Assembly: GCA_038503035.1 (NCBI GenBank) | Contig: JAVSML010018910.1 | Location: forward strand, 1-64,000 | Direction: 5' to 3' | From: Crocodylus rhombifer | Lineage: Eukaryota; Chordata; Crocodylia; Crocodylidae | Length of the DNA stretch: 64,000 nucleotides | Program-made: the position numbers and the translations under genes | The notes under the pieces: generated by a model | The model's database searches: none | Told to the model about the DNA's origin: nothing | Seen by the model: the letters and a program-made list of their open reading frames with translations, nothing else | Shown here: piece after piece, positions 35,743-47,232 of the stretch | Position numbering within the stretch: the first letter of the stretch is position 1 | Layout of the letters: each line of letters opens with the position of its first letter

Positions 35743-38640
35743 TTAGCCGTCAGGGGTTTCTCTCCAGGGCAGAGCTGGGCAGGATACGGGATGCAGCCAG
35801 AGACAGGGACCGAGGAGCACAGCCAGACTCGTTGCACTTGTGACCGAAACCCGGTTCCCATCTGAGAGAGGCCTCTGTTCCTCCAGCCCGGGCTGGGTTC
35901 GTTCCCTGTCCCTCGCTGCCTCCCAGCAAAGTCCTGCTCACTGTGAAGCCTCCGTGGCAGCGAGCCGGGCCCTGTGGTCCCCTGGGGCCAGTCTCGTGGC
36001 TGCCCACGTGGCCAGCTGTGCCCTTGGGGCGGCTCTGTCGCCTAGTCCCTGCGGCTGGGCTGGGTGTCGCGCCGCCCTTTCCCCTCCCGTCCGTCCCATC
36101 TGGGAGCCCAGGGCCCCGTCTCTCCCGGCAGAGCCCTCCTGGGAGCCGGCCCAGCCCCAGGCATGATAAATAAGGCTGACAGCTTTCTCGTGGCCTCCTT
36201 TCCCCTACATGGCCTGACCCACAAAGCACTCCTGGGAGGCTTGGCGCCTGCAGAGGCCAGCAAATTGTTTATCTCCCTTCTCACCCGCGGCAGGAGCTGG
36301 GATGAAGCTCGCGGGGCCAGGAGCACTGGAGACAGAGCGCTGGGAGCTCAGCTCTCGCTGGGGGGCAGCTCCATGGCCGGAGGTGCTTCGTGCTCTCTGC
36401 ATCCTCAGCGTGCCTCAGTTTTGCTGCTGCTTCCAGCACCCCCAGCTCTGCCCTGGAGTTGGGGGTGCGCTGGGTCCTGCAGGCAGCGGGCACCGATCCT
36501 GAAATCAGAGGGCGGATCCAGAGGAGCCCACTGAGAGCTGTCAGGGGGAAGGATTAGCAGCAGGTGGAAAAGGGTGGCTCTGGCAGTGTTTCTGCATCAG
36601 GCCTGGCAGCCAGGCCTCTTTGACCGAGAGGAAAGGCAGTGCCCGGCTAAGCTTCCCCGTTTCATCCTGGAGCATCGTGCAGGGAAATGTCCGGCACCCA
36701 CAATGGGGTGGAGGAGGGTGCAGGACACCAGAGAGCAGGTCAGCACGTATCACGTGCCGAGCGGGGCAGGGGAAGGATCTGCACGTGGAGCCAGCCTCCA
36801 CGCGTGGCATCTCTGCCCAGACAGCAAGCGGCGGGCAGCTTGCGGCCGTAGCAGGGGTTGGTTTTCCTCCCTCCCTGCCTACCCCACAGCAGAGCTGGGG
36901 TCTCTCTGGGGTGGTCGCTGGCCCCAGCAGCATGGCCCGGGGGTGAGTCAGGGTGGGTGGGCTTTGACCTTCCTGTTTCCCAGGGGCCCGTGTCCCAGCG
37001 CCTGGAACAACTGAGGTGCAAAGCTCACAAATAGACTGACGGGGAAGAAGTGAGTCACCCGGGCTGGAAATAAACCTATGGACAGAAGGCCACAAGGGCA
37101 GCGAGGTGGCTATTCTCTGCCCGGTTGGTGCGGCCTGCAGCTGGGAGGACAGCCTTGTGGAGACCTCCGCCTTGGAGCATCCCAGCAGGCACCCGTTAGC
37201 ACCACTTCTGCAAGGCACGGTGCCGGCTACCGGGGGCTCCTCAAACTCATTGCATGTCGGCGAGCGAGTAGCAGAGCCTGGGCTGTGGGCGACGCAGCCT
37301 CCCACCACGCTGAGCTGCCAGCCTCGCAAGTGCTTCCCTGACTGCTCAGGAGAGCCTGCAAACACCAACAGACTCCCCCCCGGCCTGAAGAAGGGTGTTT
37401 GTGCCCTAAAGCTTGCAAAGAGCAATTTTGCTAACTATTTAGTTGGTCTAGTAAAGATATCACATCTATGCAAACGATGCTGTCTGTCTCTGACAGCTGG
37501 GCGCAGCACCCACCGGGCTGCGGCGGGGAGGAGAAGCCCTCCTGGGCTCGCTGCACGCCGACAACTCAGGCCCGCGGAGAAGCAGCGGTAGCAGCAGCAC
37601 AGGCACAGAGCGAGAGGAGGCAGCCGCCGGGGTGATCAATAATTTATAACAAACCAGATACGAGCTATGTACAAAGAGAACCGCAGCAGGAGATGCAGCC
37701 CCTGCCTTCTCCTGTCCCGGCAGCTGCTGGAGCCTTATGTGCTCAGCCCGGGGCCCTCCTTCAACCTGTGCATGGGCGAAAGAGTCACTTGCTTGCCCTC
37801 CTGCCCGCTGCCGCCTCTGGGTCTGCCCCTCCAGACAGGGTTTGCCTTGGCTGCACTACGACTCGGGATGACTTGGCTGCTAGGGCAGGATCTGCCCCTG
37901 CTTTTACCCCATCAGGTTGCAGAAGCATGGGCCTCTCCACGTAGGGCTGCACGGAGGGGAACGGTCCTTTCCCAGCACTCGCTCTCTGGGTTATGCACGG
38001 ACTCGGAAGGATGCAAGAAAAGAGCATCAGGACGGCTGTGGACTGGGTCAGACTGCGGGTCCACCTTGCCTGGTCTCAGCATCAGAGAGCGGAGGTTGAG
38101 AGGGAGAGTGAGCTGGGTCAGAGCAGGGCTTTTCCCCCGTCCTCTCTCCCTTGCAGCCTCCAGCATTTCTCATTTCTGATGCAGAGGCCATGCCCCTGTC
38201 CCCCCTGCTCAACAGAGACCGCTGCCCCTTTCTTCCAAGACCGTGCCCATTCCCTTTGTGGATCTGGCTAAGCCGCCAGCTTCCGCAGCTGCTTGTGTTT
38301 TTATGGAGCTCAGTTCCCAAGGGTGTTGGAGGCAGGGCCGGGTCTACACCATGTTCATACTGTGCTAGATTCACCCCGAGGCTCAGCCACATGAGTGTGG
38401 CGCTCAATGCTTTTCGGACAGAGGGCATTGCTGCACCCCTGCCCCTGTTGTGATCTCACCTGGACTGGGCTCCCTCTGGCTAAAGACCTGGGCTGGGCAG
38501 CAATGAAGGAGGGTGATGTCCTGTCCATCCTCCCGGTCCCATGGGATTGCCCCTTAAAGAGCAGCCGATACCTCCTGGGACATGCCAAGAGCTTTTATGC
38601 ATGGAAGTGATTTTGCTCCTGTCTCCCTCCGAGGGAGCTC
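35743..38640. other. Intergenic, no gene recognised
   Basis: GC-rich sequence with several chance open frames but no conserved domain or exon structure. It contains one repeat copy at 37383-37475. Confidence 0.5.
37383..37475 (+). repeat. Dispersed repeat copy A (paired with 45862-45960)
   Basis: Reads GAAGAAGGGTGTTTGTGCCC, AAAGCTTGCAAAGAGCAATT, TTTAGTTGGTCTAGTAAAGA and TATCACATCTATGCAAA. The reverse complement of 45862-45960 is clearly the same sequence. Crocodilian-type repeat tail; family not named. Confidence 0.75.
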
Positions 38641-38714
38641 TGGCGTTGGCTGAAACCGATGAGTCCGTCTAGGGGACCAAGTCCTCCATGGAAGTCAACG
38701 CTCCTGGTTCTCCC

Positions 38715-38770
38715 TCCTGCGTGGGGGTAAATCAGGAATAATTCCATGGGAGTCAATGGGGCTTCCAGCG
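38715..38770. repeat. Fragment of a palindromic reptile repeat
   Basis: GGGGTAAATCAGGAATAATT then CCATGGGAGTCAATGGGG is the inner part of an element with 'gtgtaaatcaggagtaactcc' and 'gaagtcaatgg' blocks. Confidence 0.5.
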
Positions 38771-39123
38771 GGGCCAGAGATGGATCAGGCTCAGCGAGTT
38801 TCTGCTTTTAAAGGAATCAAAGACTAACACAACTATGCAGACGCGACACATGCGTCTGCCTGGATCTCCCCGTACGGGGTCACTATGAAAACCTCACAGC
38901 AGCAAAGGCCTGTTTGGAGAGCTCACAGCATCCCTACGGAAAACGGCCTTTCCTACGTGGTGCAGCCTGCACCACCTACTAGCCAAGGAGGGCTTTGCAT
39001 CTTATGAGCATCCAAATACCTAGCGCGGGCTAAAATCCCCTCTCAGCTGCCTCTGTAGGACCCGCTGGGCCCAGCTCCGATCTCAGTGATGCTGGCGTGA
39101 TAGCAGAGAGGTCCATGATGGCC

Positions 39124-39254
39124 CCGGGCCAGATCCTCACCTGGAGCAAAGCTGCACCACCGCTTGCAGTCAAATGCAATGGGGAAATCACGGATTCACC
39201 CCAGCTCAGGATCTGGCCCCCAGGATTTTGTAACTGAGATCAGAGTCTGGCCCG
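39124..39254. repeat. Small inverted-repeat element (MITE-like)
   Basis: Left end GGGCCAGATCCTCACCTGG and the reverse complement of the right end, GGGCCAGACTCTGATCTCAG, form imperfect terminal inverted repeats. It lies about 100 bp beyond the HSPB7 stop codon and so may be part of its 3' UTR. Confidence 0.6.
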
Positions 39255-39355
39255 CTGGCTTTGCCGGGGCTTGGTGTGAAGACCCGGCTGCTCTTTAAAG
39301 GGACGCCCCGGGCTGGCTGCTCCCCCCGCCCCCGCCCCTGCCCTCCCGCCGCCTC

Positions 39356-39541
39356 TCAGATTTTGATCTCAGTCCGGAAGGTCTGCTGCACGTGCTCCGT
39401 GTGCTTGGCCGGGTGCCGCCGGGCTTTGATGGTGAGGGTGCCGTCGGGGCCCAGGGCAGAGGTGACAGAAGTGGGGTCCACATCTTCGGGCAGCTGGCAC
39501 TTGTGGGTGAAGGTGTTCATGACGGTCCCGTCTGCCGCCAG
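39356..39541 (-). CDS. HSPB7: HSPB7 last coding exon
   Basis: Acceptor cccttgcag precedes 39541; stop TGA at 39358-39356. Encodes [40 protein letters not shown] and the C-terminus with an I-K-I ending. 186 bp, starts in phase 0. Confidence 0.96.
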   Translation of the reverse strand: MAADGTVMNTFTHKCQLPEDVDPTSVTSALGPDGTLTIKARRHPAKHTEHVQQTFRTEIKI

Positions 39542-42500
39542 CTGCAAGGGAGCAAGAAACAGGCAGGCTGAGCGGGCGGCTCCGCTGCCTGCGGGCACCT
39601 GGCTGCCCGAACGCGGCACCCTGCATTCCTGGTGCCGCCACTGCCTGCCTGCGTGACCTTGGGCAGGTCATTCGCCTCCCCTTGTGTACCATAATAATAT
39701 TTACCAGCTGCCCAGGTGTGCTGGGACACAGAGCTAGTGTTTACCCGCGGCTTGGAGGTGCTCAGGTTACAGACAGATGGAGAAACACAAGGATTATTTC
39801 CGAGAGCCTGGAGGGAGTGGGTAAAGGCGGGGACTGGGGGTCAGGATGCCTGGGATCTAGTTCTGATTTACCCCTGTGCAGCCTTGGAAGAGCTGCTGCG
39901 GCCTCCCCCGAGTCAAGTCCTTGAAACACTGACGTGGGAATCCCAGGGTTTAACTCCCTCGTGCTTGGAAAGCGCCGTGTGAATTTTATGTGATAGGTGC
40001 TCGAGGTGGCCTAAGGGCTGTCACTGTGGCCTAGACTTCCCTGGGCTCCTTCGAGGGCCAGTCTGGGCAAGCAGGAGCTGGGGCCCTTGCACGCAGGCAG
40101 CACGTGCAGGAATGGTGCAAGCGGGCCAGGGGCGGAGGAGGCACCATCTGCTCAAATGCCAGCTGCTCTCCATCTGGCGGCACCCCGGGGTTTGGTGGGC
40201 TTTGCCGAAAGCAGCGCCTTATATCAGCTCCCACCAGCGTGACTAGAGGCAGAGCGACACAGCCATGGGCCCTGGATCTCCTTGGCTACCGGCCAGCACA
40301 TAGCGTCCTCAGCCCCTCGCATCCGAGCAAGCAGATGCGAGTGGTACGACGTCCTTGGCCGGTAGAGGAGATCGGCATGTACCAGCCATTCTCCTCCGCA
40401 GCTTGGCACCGTGGGTGGTGCTGCACTGACAGCCCCGCTGTCCTCCTACGTCACGTGTCCCCACGTGGGGTGCAGCCCAGGCTTCGCAGGGCCAGCATCC
40501 CGCGTAGCGAGCCCCCGCCACAGGCCTCGATCCCACCCGGAGGGACCTCATTTGGGGGTGAGAAGGCACCTCACGGACTGGGGTCCATCTGATGCCACCG
40601 GGGTCCTCAGGGGATCAAACTGAGACCCGACCTCTGGTGTAAATCAGGAACTGCTCTGCTGGAAAAAGCAGGACCTTAACTGGCATGAGTGGGACCACAA
40701 ACAGGTCCCTCAGCACCACTCCCCCCCCCCCCCAGGATTGGATCCCAGTCCATGAACTGGACCCAGGGCTCTTCAGCATCAGCGCGCCAGCTGTGGGCAG
40801 ACGAAGACCGCGTCCCACGCGACACGGGAACCTGGGGCGCCCTCCTGCTTTGTGCAGATCGCAAACCCCACGGGAAGCTACAAAAACATCCACAAAAAAA
40901 AAAGGAGGGGGCTTCTGGTTTTGGGGGGCCCTGCGATCCTTCCTGATGTAGCTGCTCTGTGTAAGCAGCAGGTGTCTGGGCTCGGGCTAGTCACCTTCTC
41001 TGCGTGGACCTCGATCTGGTTGTTGGACGTGGTGACGATGATGTCCTCGGGGGAGAAGTCGCTGACGTCCACGGCAAACTGGTAGGTGTCTCCCAGCGTC
41101 TTAATGTTCCCCGCGTTGCCTGGACGGGCTGCAGAGAGGGGGGAGAACAGTGTGAATCCCTCCGACTCCTTTACAGGGGCTTCCCCCACTACCCCGCGCG
41201 GATTTTGGAGCAACGCAGACACTCAGCTCTTTACCTAGAACTGCCCCACGTGCAGCCCTCGGGCTCAGGAGAGGGGCACAGAAAATGGGGCTGGGTTCAT
41301 GTGCTTGATGAAAGCAAATGAGCAGGGTTATATATCCTCTCCCCATTAGATGTGGGGAATGATCCAGCACCCTTTAAAGATAGTGGGGGTCTTTCTACTG
41401 ATTTCAGAGGACTTTCCAGCAATGTCTTTGCTACAGGACCTCTCTTGCCTGGTCAGGAGCAAAGAAATCCCAGAGAGGAGATAGGTTGCCCCCTGGAACG
41501 GGGTCTGGCTGGAGTGTTTCAGGGTTTGCAACCTTGCTGGTGGAACTGGAGATGTGGCTGGGTCGGTCCGTCCCTGGCAGCGGAAGACAACCCGCTGGGG
41601 AGATGCGTTTGCAAATGGGCACGTGCCAACAGAGCCCCATCCACAGCGCTCTGTGCCGCTGCGCCCACGCTTTGTGCGCCAGGTCAGTGGGGCTGGAGGT
41701 GCGACGCATGTGTCCACCCCAGGCCTCTCACGGCCCACCTGCACTTGCAGGGAACAGGTCAGTGCTGGGACTGAACTGCTACAGTCAACCAGCCTGATGG
41801 ACGGTCGGTCCACTGAGGCCAGTATCCCATGGCTGATTGAACCCGGGACAAAACCTTTTCTCAAGTTTCTTCCTAAATTGCTTATGGCCCTGATGCCTGA
41901 GGCTTTTTCCCCTGTAGTCAGAGATGCTTTTATTACCATCGATCACCCTCCATTGACTCCTACGGTGCTGTTGATCTTAATGGCAACCCGGCTTCCTGGG
42001 GTGGGGTTCACTGTGCTTTGCGGACAGAAGTATTTCCTTTGCTCGGCTGCTGCTCGCTTGCCTTTTCTTATCATCACCAGTATCATCTGAGGGCAGATGC
42101 TGCTGGATTTTCCCCTTGATTTACAGGGGAGGTTGTAACATCACATAAGGCAACAGGCTTTTTCTTTCTTTCCTTCCTGTTTTTCACCAGCCTCAGCACT
42201 GCCCTGGCCTAGCCTGGTCTTGCCCTTTGCAAGGAGCCTCCAGTGTCCTGCAGCCAGGCCTCCACCCCGCTGCGATGTGTGGGAACGCGGATCCTGACCC
42301 TGCCCTCACTTTCTGCTGGTCCAGGACAACTCTCCGGGAACGCAGGGCTTTGCACAGCTACAAGTGACGCAGGATCAGGTCTTATCTGCTCTGCTTTGTG
42401 CGTTGAATTCCCGGTTCAGCCCTGTGACAAAGCTGCGGCTCTCAGCTCTGTTTTTCCTCCTTTTCCAGGCAACAGCATCATTTCTCTGTGCCTGGAACGG

Positions 42501-43692
42501 ACAGCTACAAAGCGGAGGCAGCCCCAAGCTGTGATGCATGCACAGATCCCGCTGGGTTGCTACCATTAGCTGGCGTCCCGGCGCGCTTGTGGCTTCAGCC
42601 AAGGAAGAGCCACATTGCTGACGTGGAGACTTTCCTCGTTCAAGGTGACAACGTGCTGCAAGCTGCCCCCCGGGGAACTGAACCCCTCCCTGCTTGCAAA
42701 TCGCCTCTAAAGACACTCTCATCTTCACTGGGTGGCCCCCAAATCACCTGCCCAGGGGGTGACAGAGAAAACCTGCAGCGTGCACCTTGTGAATCCTTCT
42801 CCCCCACGCAATCGCCCAGTGTCTCACAGGTATCTCCCATAGTACGGCTGCAGGGCTGAGGCCCTCGCCCCCCCCAAATCCCCCCGCACCGACTACAGTG
42901 CAGGGTGGCATTTCCAGGGTGTCAAGTAGATACGAGCCACTTCCCTGAGAGACCCGTCGGTGCTCAGTGGCTCACTCCCACCTTCCCGCCTGCCAGCTGC
43001 TCTGAAGGATTTTGGGAGCCAAGAACGAAGAAGGAACCTCCCTCGTCCTGCGATGTTTTGAGCCCCCAAAGCTGTAATGGGGGCTCCCAAGCTGACCCTT
43101 GCTGGGAGAAGCTGGGACGGTGGCAGATGTGACTTCCTGCAGCTCTGGGAGCCAGCTGGGAGGAGGAGGAACCGGAGCAGAAGGGAACAGCCCCATAGCT
43201 GGCACCTTCCTGCTCCTCCTTGGGGTGCCAGGGCTGTCCCACTGGGCCTGGGGGCTGCATGCAGCCTGCAAGGGGTTATATTGCAGCCCCCGGCCCCTTA
43301 GAGGCTGGACAGCCCTGAGCTGCACCCAGCATCTGATGCCACGTCCCCACGACCTGCACCCGGGAGCAGTTTGGTAAGCAATGTTGCCCCTGTTACTGCC
43401 CCCAGCTCTGCCCTACACCCCATCCCTCATCCCCATGTCTCTCCATCTCTTGCCCCGGGAACAGCGAGCGGCGATGGGTCTCGCCACACCCCCGGCCGGA
43501 GCCCGGAGACACCGACTTGCCTGCGAAGCCCAGAGGCTCCGTGCGCGGCCTCATGAACTTCCCGAAGTCGTCGGCGAATATCCCGCGGGCTTTCTCCATG
43601 CGGCGCTGCTGGGAGGGGACCGTGGAGGCCGAGGACGAGCTGTGGTGGAAGTGCTGCTGGGAGTGGAAGGCAGAGGAGGACTTCACGCTCAT
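39356..43692 (-). CDS. HSPB7: HSPB7, cardiovascular small heat-shock protein, 3 coding exons
   Basis: Cytosolic/nuclear small heat-shock protein of heart and skeletal muscle; in the family it suppresses protein aggregation and acts at sarcomeric actin and titin. Coding exons 43692-43521, 41128-40995, 39541-39356 sum to 492 nt: 163 aa plus stop (mammalian about 170). The N-terminus has Ser- and His-rich runs ([20 protein letters not shown]), then [18 protein letters not shown]. The alpha-crystallin domain runs from about residue 62 ([20 protein letters not shown]) to about 150, and the end is [14 protein letters not shown]. Neighbours match mammals: ZBTB17 on one side, CLCNK on the other. The first coding intron uses a GC donor. 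No polyadenylation signal could be placed with confidence. Confidence 0.96.
39625..39735 (+). repeat. MIR SINE fragment in HSPB7 intron 2
   Basis: TGCGTGACCTTGGGCAGGTC and ATTCGCCTCCCCTTGTGTAC with an ATAATAATATTTACC stretch form a MIR core. Confidence 0.65.
40995..41128 (-). CDS. HSPB7: HSPB7 middle coding exon
   Basis: Acceptor ctctgcag precedes 41128; donor GAGAAG|gtgact follows 40995. 134 bp encoding [42 protein letters not shown]: the first strands of the alpha-crystallin domain. Confidence 0.96.
43521..43692 (-). CDS. HSPB7: HSPB7 first coding exon, with GC splice donor
   Basis: ATG at 43692-43690. The upstream frame stays open without a family-like sequence, and MSVK aligns with the family start MSH. 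Donor is GCAG|gcaagt (exon ends 43521, intron starts GC at 43520-43519). Joining G to CC of the next exon gives F-A-A-R-P-G-N-A-G, matching the family. A nearby GT (about 43511) would break the frame. Confidence 0.93.
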
Positions 43693-43857
43693 CCACCTCG
43701 GGGCACGTTGCCGGGAGAGAGGGGGAACAAAGAAATACAAATAAACCCAACCAGGCAACCAACTGGGGTGGGAGGAGTGGAAACAGAGCCTCTCCCCTCC
43801 TCCTGCAGGAGAATGGGAATCAGAGCCGGGTCCAGGGGGGCACTGGCACGGCCCTCT

Positions 43858-43863
43858 TTATAG
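43858..43863 (-). promoter_or_regulatory. HSPB7: TATA box of HSPB7
   Basis: Minus strand CTATAAAGAGGG; 166 nt upstream of the ATG. A transcription start near 43830 and a 5' UTR of about 135 nt are inferred. Confidence 0.7.
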
Positions 43864-43964
43864 CCGGCTGGGTGGATGAGGACAGCACGGCTCAGAGGCA
43901 GCTGTTGGGTTTATAAAGCCCCCTTTAGTCTCTGGGCTGCCTTCCAGCCCTCTTGTAAAACAGC

Positions 43965-43974
43965 CTAAATTTAG
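43965..43974. promoter_or_regulatory. HSPB7: MEF2 site upstream of HSPB7
   Basis: CTAAATTTAG fits the MEF2 consensus YTAWWWWTAR exactly and is palindromic. About 100 bp upstream of the TATA box, as expected for a heart and skeletal-muscle gene. Function is inferred. Confidence 0.6.
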
Positions 43975-44304
43975 CTGCTTGTGCATCCTTCAGACGGGTG
44001 GAAATTTTCCCCGTCCCCCTGCCAGGGCGCCAACAACCGGTGGTAGGAGGAATCTGATCTCATCGCCGGCATTCCTGCCTGCCTGGATAATGTAGCTCCC
44101 ACTCGGTCCTGGCTGCGCCTGGCAGAGGACGGGCGACTTCCCAAAAAAAGGAAGGCGTCAGGAGACGGTGCCGGGGTGATGACGAGGGCTTGGACTTGCT
44201 GGGAATAGGCGATGGCCTGTTGGTTTGTGAGAGGGAGCACTGGAAAATGCCATTGCAGGGGGTGTGTAATGCTGGCCCCGGCTCTCCAGGCCTTAAAACC
44301 CTTT

Positions 44305-44410
44305 ATCCCCCAGAGGAAGCAGTTCTGAGTGTTGTCTGAAGTGGGGAAACTGAGGCACGGCCAGAGGCTGGGGCTGACCCAAGGTTGCGCTGTGGACGGC
44401 AGTGGGAGAG
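44305..44410 (-). repeat. MIR-like SINE fragment
   Basis: GTGGGGAAACTGAGGCACGG is the reversed MIR core. Confidence 0.5.
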
Positions 44411-45861
44411 GTGGGAATGGAGGCCAGTGCCTGCCTGGCTACCTGGGACCCGGCTTTTCTTTGCCACCCTGACAGCAGCACTCATGCCACCTGGAAGGAA
44501 TAAGTCACACCTGTCTCCGAGGGGTTGCTTCAGGCTCTCTGCTAACTCAGGCAGGCAGCGCTGCCTCCGTCAGCTGCGCGTGCTCGAGGCTTCCTTTGCA
44601 CCCGTGGAGACCTGTCCATGCCCCCTTGGCTAGATCCTCCACCCACCCACCCACCAGCCGGTCCTAGGTTATATCCAGATCCTAGCAGCTAGTTCTTCCC
44701 TTGAGAAATGAAGACGGAGGTGGTTGTCCTGACGCTGGCTCTGTTACTGAGGGCACTTTCCGTGCAGCGGGTGACAGGCGCGCGGACTTTGTCATGATCC
44801 GTGCACCTGCCCCCTCCCACAGCGTGCTCTGCTCCTGGCTCTCCATGCTGCCAGGCCCGTGGCAGGGTCCCCAGGCTGATGTTTGCTGCCCCCGGAAAGG
44901 CCAGCGGGCTCCCCCGAGAGCCGCGTGGGGACAGAACGTGCCGCTGTCTCGCACCCGGCATGTCTCAGCCTCCGCGACCATCCGGACATGCAGGGTCCCT
45001 TCCCGGTCCTCACCCCCCCGCATGTTTTCCACGTTGCTGCACGTCACTGGCCTCTGGTAGCATCACGAGGCAGGATGAAAGCAGCTTAGCATGGGCAAGG
45101 CCAGGCCAGGACGGACGCAGACCCGTGGAGCCGTGCAGCGAGGGAAGCGAGCCAGCACCTGCCCCGAGCCTTAGACCATCTATGGTTTTATCCCCCAGCC
45201 TGAGATAAGGGCTCGATGACCCACCACGCGTCCGTCCCAGGCATGCAGCTGATGTCCGTGAGGCTGAAACGCCCGGGCCTGTCGGCCGTCTGGAATGCAC
45301 GTCCGCCGCGTACTGGGAGCGACGAGCCAGGACTGCAGGCATTTCGCGGCCAAGGCCGAGCGAGGAAGTGTGGGAACTGAGGCCGGGCTCTGGGCTCAGC
45401 TCCGAATAGCTGTAGGGGGGAGGGAGGGAGGCCGGGACATCTAAATGTGGATGCTGAGTAACTGCAGCGAGGGCCTGAGTCACGGCTTCTCGCTGGCCTC
45501 TCGCCTCAACCAGGTGCAGCCAGAGCCCCGGCGCTGCCTCCCGCCTCCCTGCCTCTCCTGGGCACGCAGGCCTCGAGCAAACAGCCGCTTTGTCCCGGGC
45601 CAGCCCCATATCTGCCCTCAGGTCAGAGCAGAGAAGAAAGCCAGGGGCATTGAGCATGCAGCTCAGCACTTGGGGATCAATGCAAGTCCCCTTAAATGCT
45701 GCGGTCACCTCTAGGGCAGTAGTTTCTAAAAAGCCTCAGCAATTTTGGAGCCAAAATCCATTTAGGCACAAGGACTTGGGCTCCAAAGGCCAGATCTGCA
45801 AGGGTCCTTAGGAGAGTGAGGAACCTGCTTGGCTGTAGCTGTGCTGGTTTAAGGACATAAG

Positions 45862-45960
45862 CAGATGCACTCTTTGGGTAGATGTGATATCTTTTATTAG
45901 ACTAACTAAAAAGTTGGAAAAATTGCTCTTTGCAAGCTTTTGGGCCCAAACACAAACCTG
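45862..45960 (-). repeat. Dispersed repeat copy B (inverted relative to 37383-37475)
   Basis: Contains GATGTGATATCTTTTATTAG, ACTAACTAAAAAGTTGG and TTGCTCTTTGCAAGCTTTTG; its reverse complement matches copy A over roughly 90 bp. Confidence 0.75.
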
Positions 45961-47211
45961 CTGATGTGCTTTTGGAGATCCCGCTAGCCACTGGTTTGCA
46001 CAGTTAGATACACCCAGGCCCTGTGTCATCCTTGCAAGGGATGCAGGCTCCTAAGTCCTCTACCCCTGCAAGATCCAGGGTGAAGGAGAGCTCTTAGGTC
46101 AACCCATTATGGATCCCAGCTGCAAGCAGGTTTGGGTCCAAGCTTCTGGTTCAGACAGAGCTACCCCTGGCAGCTGAAACTAGGACAGCCATCAGACACT
46201 TAAAATTCAAGCCAAACTGGCTGAAAGGTCCCCGGCGAGGGGAAAATGGGGCATTAGGACTAGCCCTGGTGTGGGGCTGACGGGGCTGGAATCTGGGCTT
46301 CGTTTCACTCCCAAGCCTAAAACAAAACCCGCAGCCTGCAAACCCTCCTGGGTCCCAGTGGAGAAGCAGGGGTGCCAGCCCCTTGTGCGGTGAACCCGAT
46401 CCCCTCTGGAGAGCTGCGTCCTCTTGCTGGCTGCCCGGGAGCGCAGGGTGCATCTCATGAGCTGAGGAAGTGAAGGCATTCGTGCTATGCTTGGCAGCCC
46501 CTATAAGCTGGCTGTGGGGCTGGACGGTTTCAGATCCGCCCTGCAAGGCACTGGGGGGGTCTGTTGTGTAATAAGAGGGGACAAATGGCATCCAGTGTTG
46601 TATTAGCCTAGTGCCCCAGAGCCCAGGGAGGTTGGGAGCCTTGCGCAAACAGGACAGATTGGGGGATTGAGTCTGACCCTGCTTCCACCACCACGAATCA
46701 GGGCCAACTGCACCCAAGCCCACCCTGTTACCCCAGCATACCTGACAGGAGAGGGCATCTCCTGCACCTGGCAGGACACGGGATCCCAATGCTCTGCCTG
46801 GCACAGGGCCGACAGCCCTGCTTCGTTCGGCCCCTGGTCTGCACAATGCACCAGCTGGCTCCAAACGGTGCCTGTTAACGGTACAGTTCCCCACACAGAG
46901 ATCTCAGGGCAGCCCGTCTGCACAGAAAGCAACTCCCGGCTGTGCTCAGGGGCAGGGGTACATGTGGAGCCAGAGCCCCGGTCTACCCGTCCTGGACCCG
47001 GGGCTGGACACACGCCTGACGTTGGCACAGATGGGGCGGCCAGTCAGCCTCACTCTCTCCTGGAGGTACAAGCCAGGTGTACGACCTCTGCCCAGTCCCT
47101 TCTCTGTGCAGTGACTTCGGGGGGGGGGTGGCTTTCACCGCATTGCTCAGGGGGTGGGGGAAACTGAGGCACAGGGAGGTTCAGAGCAATACACTGAGAA
47201 AGAGACAGTGA

Positions 47212-47232
47212 GGGGGGGGGGGGGGGGGGGGG
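47212..47232. repeat. Poly-G tract (21 G)
   Basis: Homopolymer following a reversed MIR-like string GGGGGAAACTGAGGCACAGG at about 47156. Length is prone to sequencing error. Confidence 0.85.

Noticed and set aside
36541..37425. 294-codon minus-strand open frame
   Set aside because: GC-rich intergenic sequence, no domain, no exon structure, and comparable open frames exist on the opposite strand.
25400..39300. Possible SRARP counterpart between ZBTB17 and HSPB7
   Set aside because: No open frame with convincing similarity or exon structure; the gene may be absent outside mammals.
43505..43520. Alternative GT donor for HSPB7 exon 1 near 43511
   Set aside because: It would add bases that break the phase with exon 2; the GC donor fits the frame and the family sequence.
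45010..46894. Minus-strand open frames of 232 and 247 codons upstream of CLCNK
   Set aside because: Compositionally biased, no recognisable domain, and overlapping frames on the other strand. One lies next to a repeat copy.
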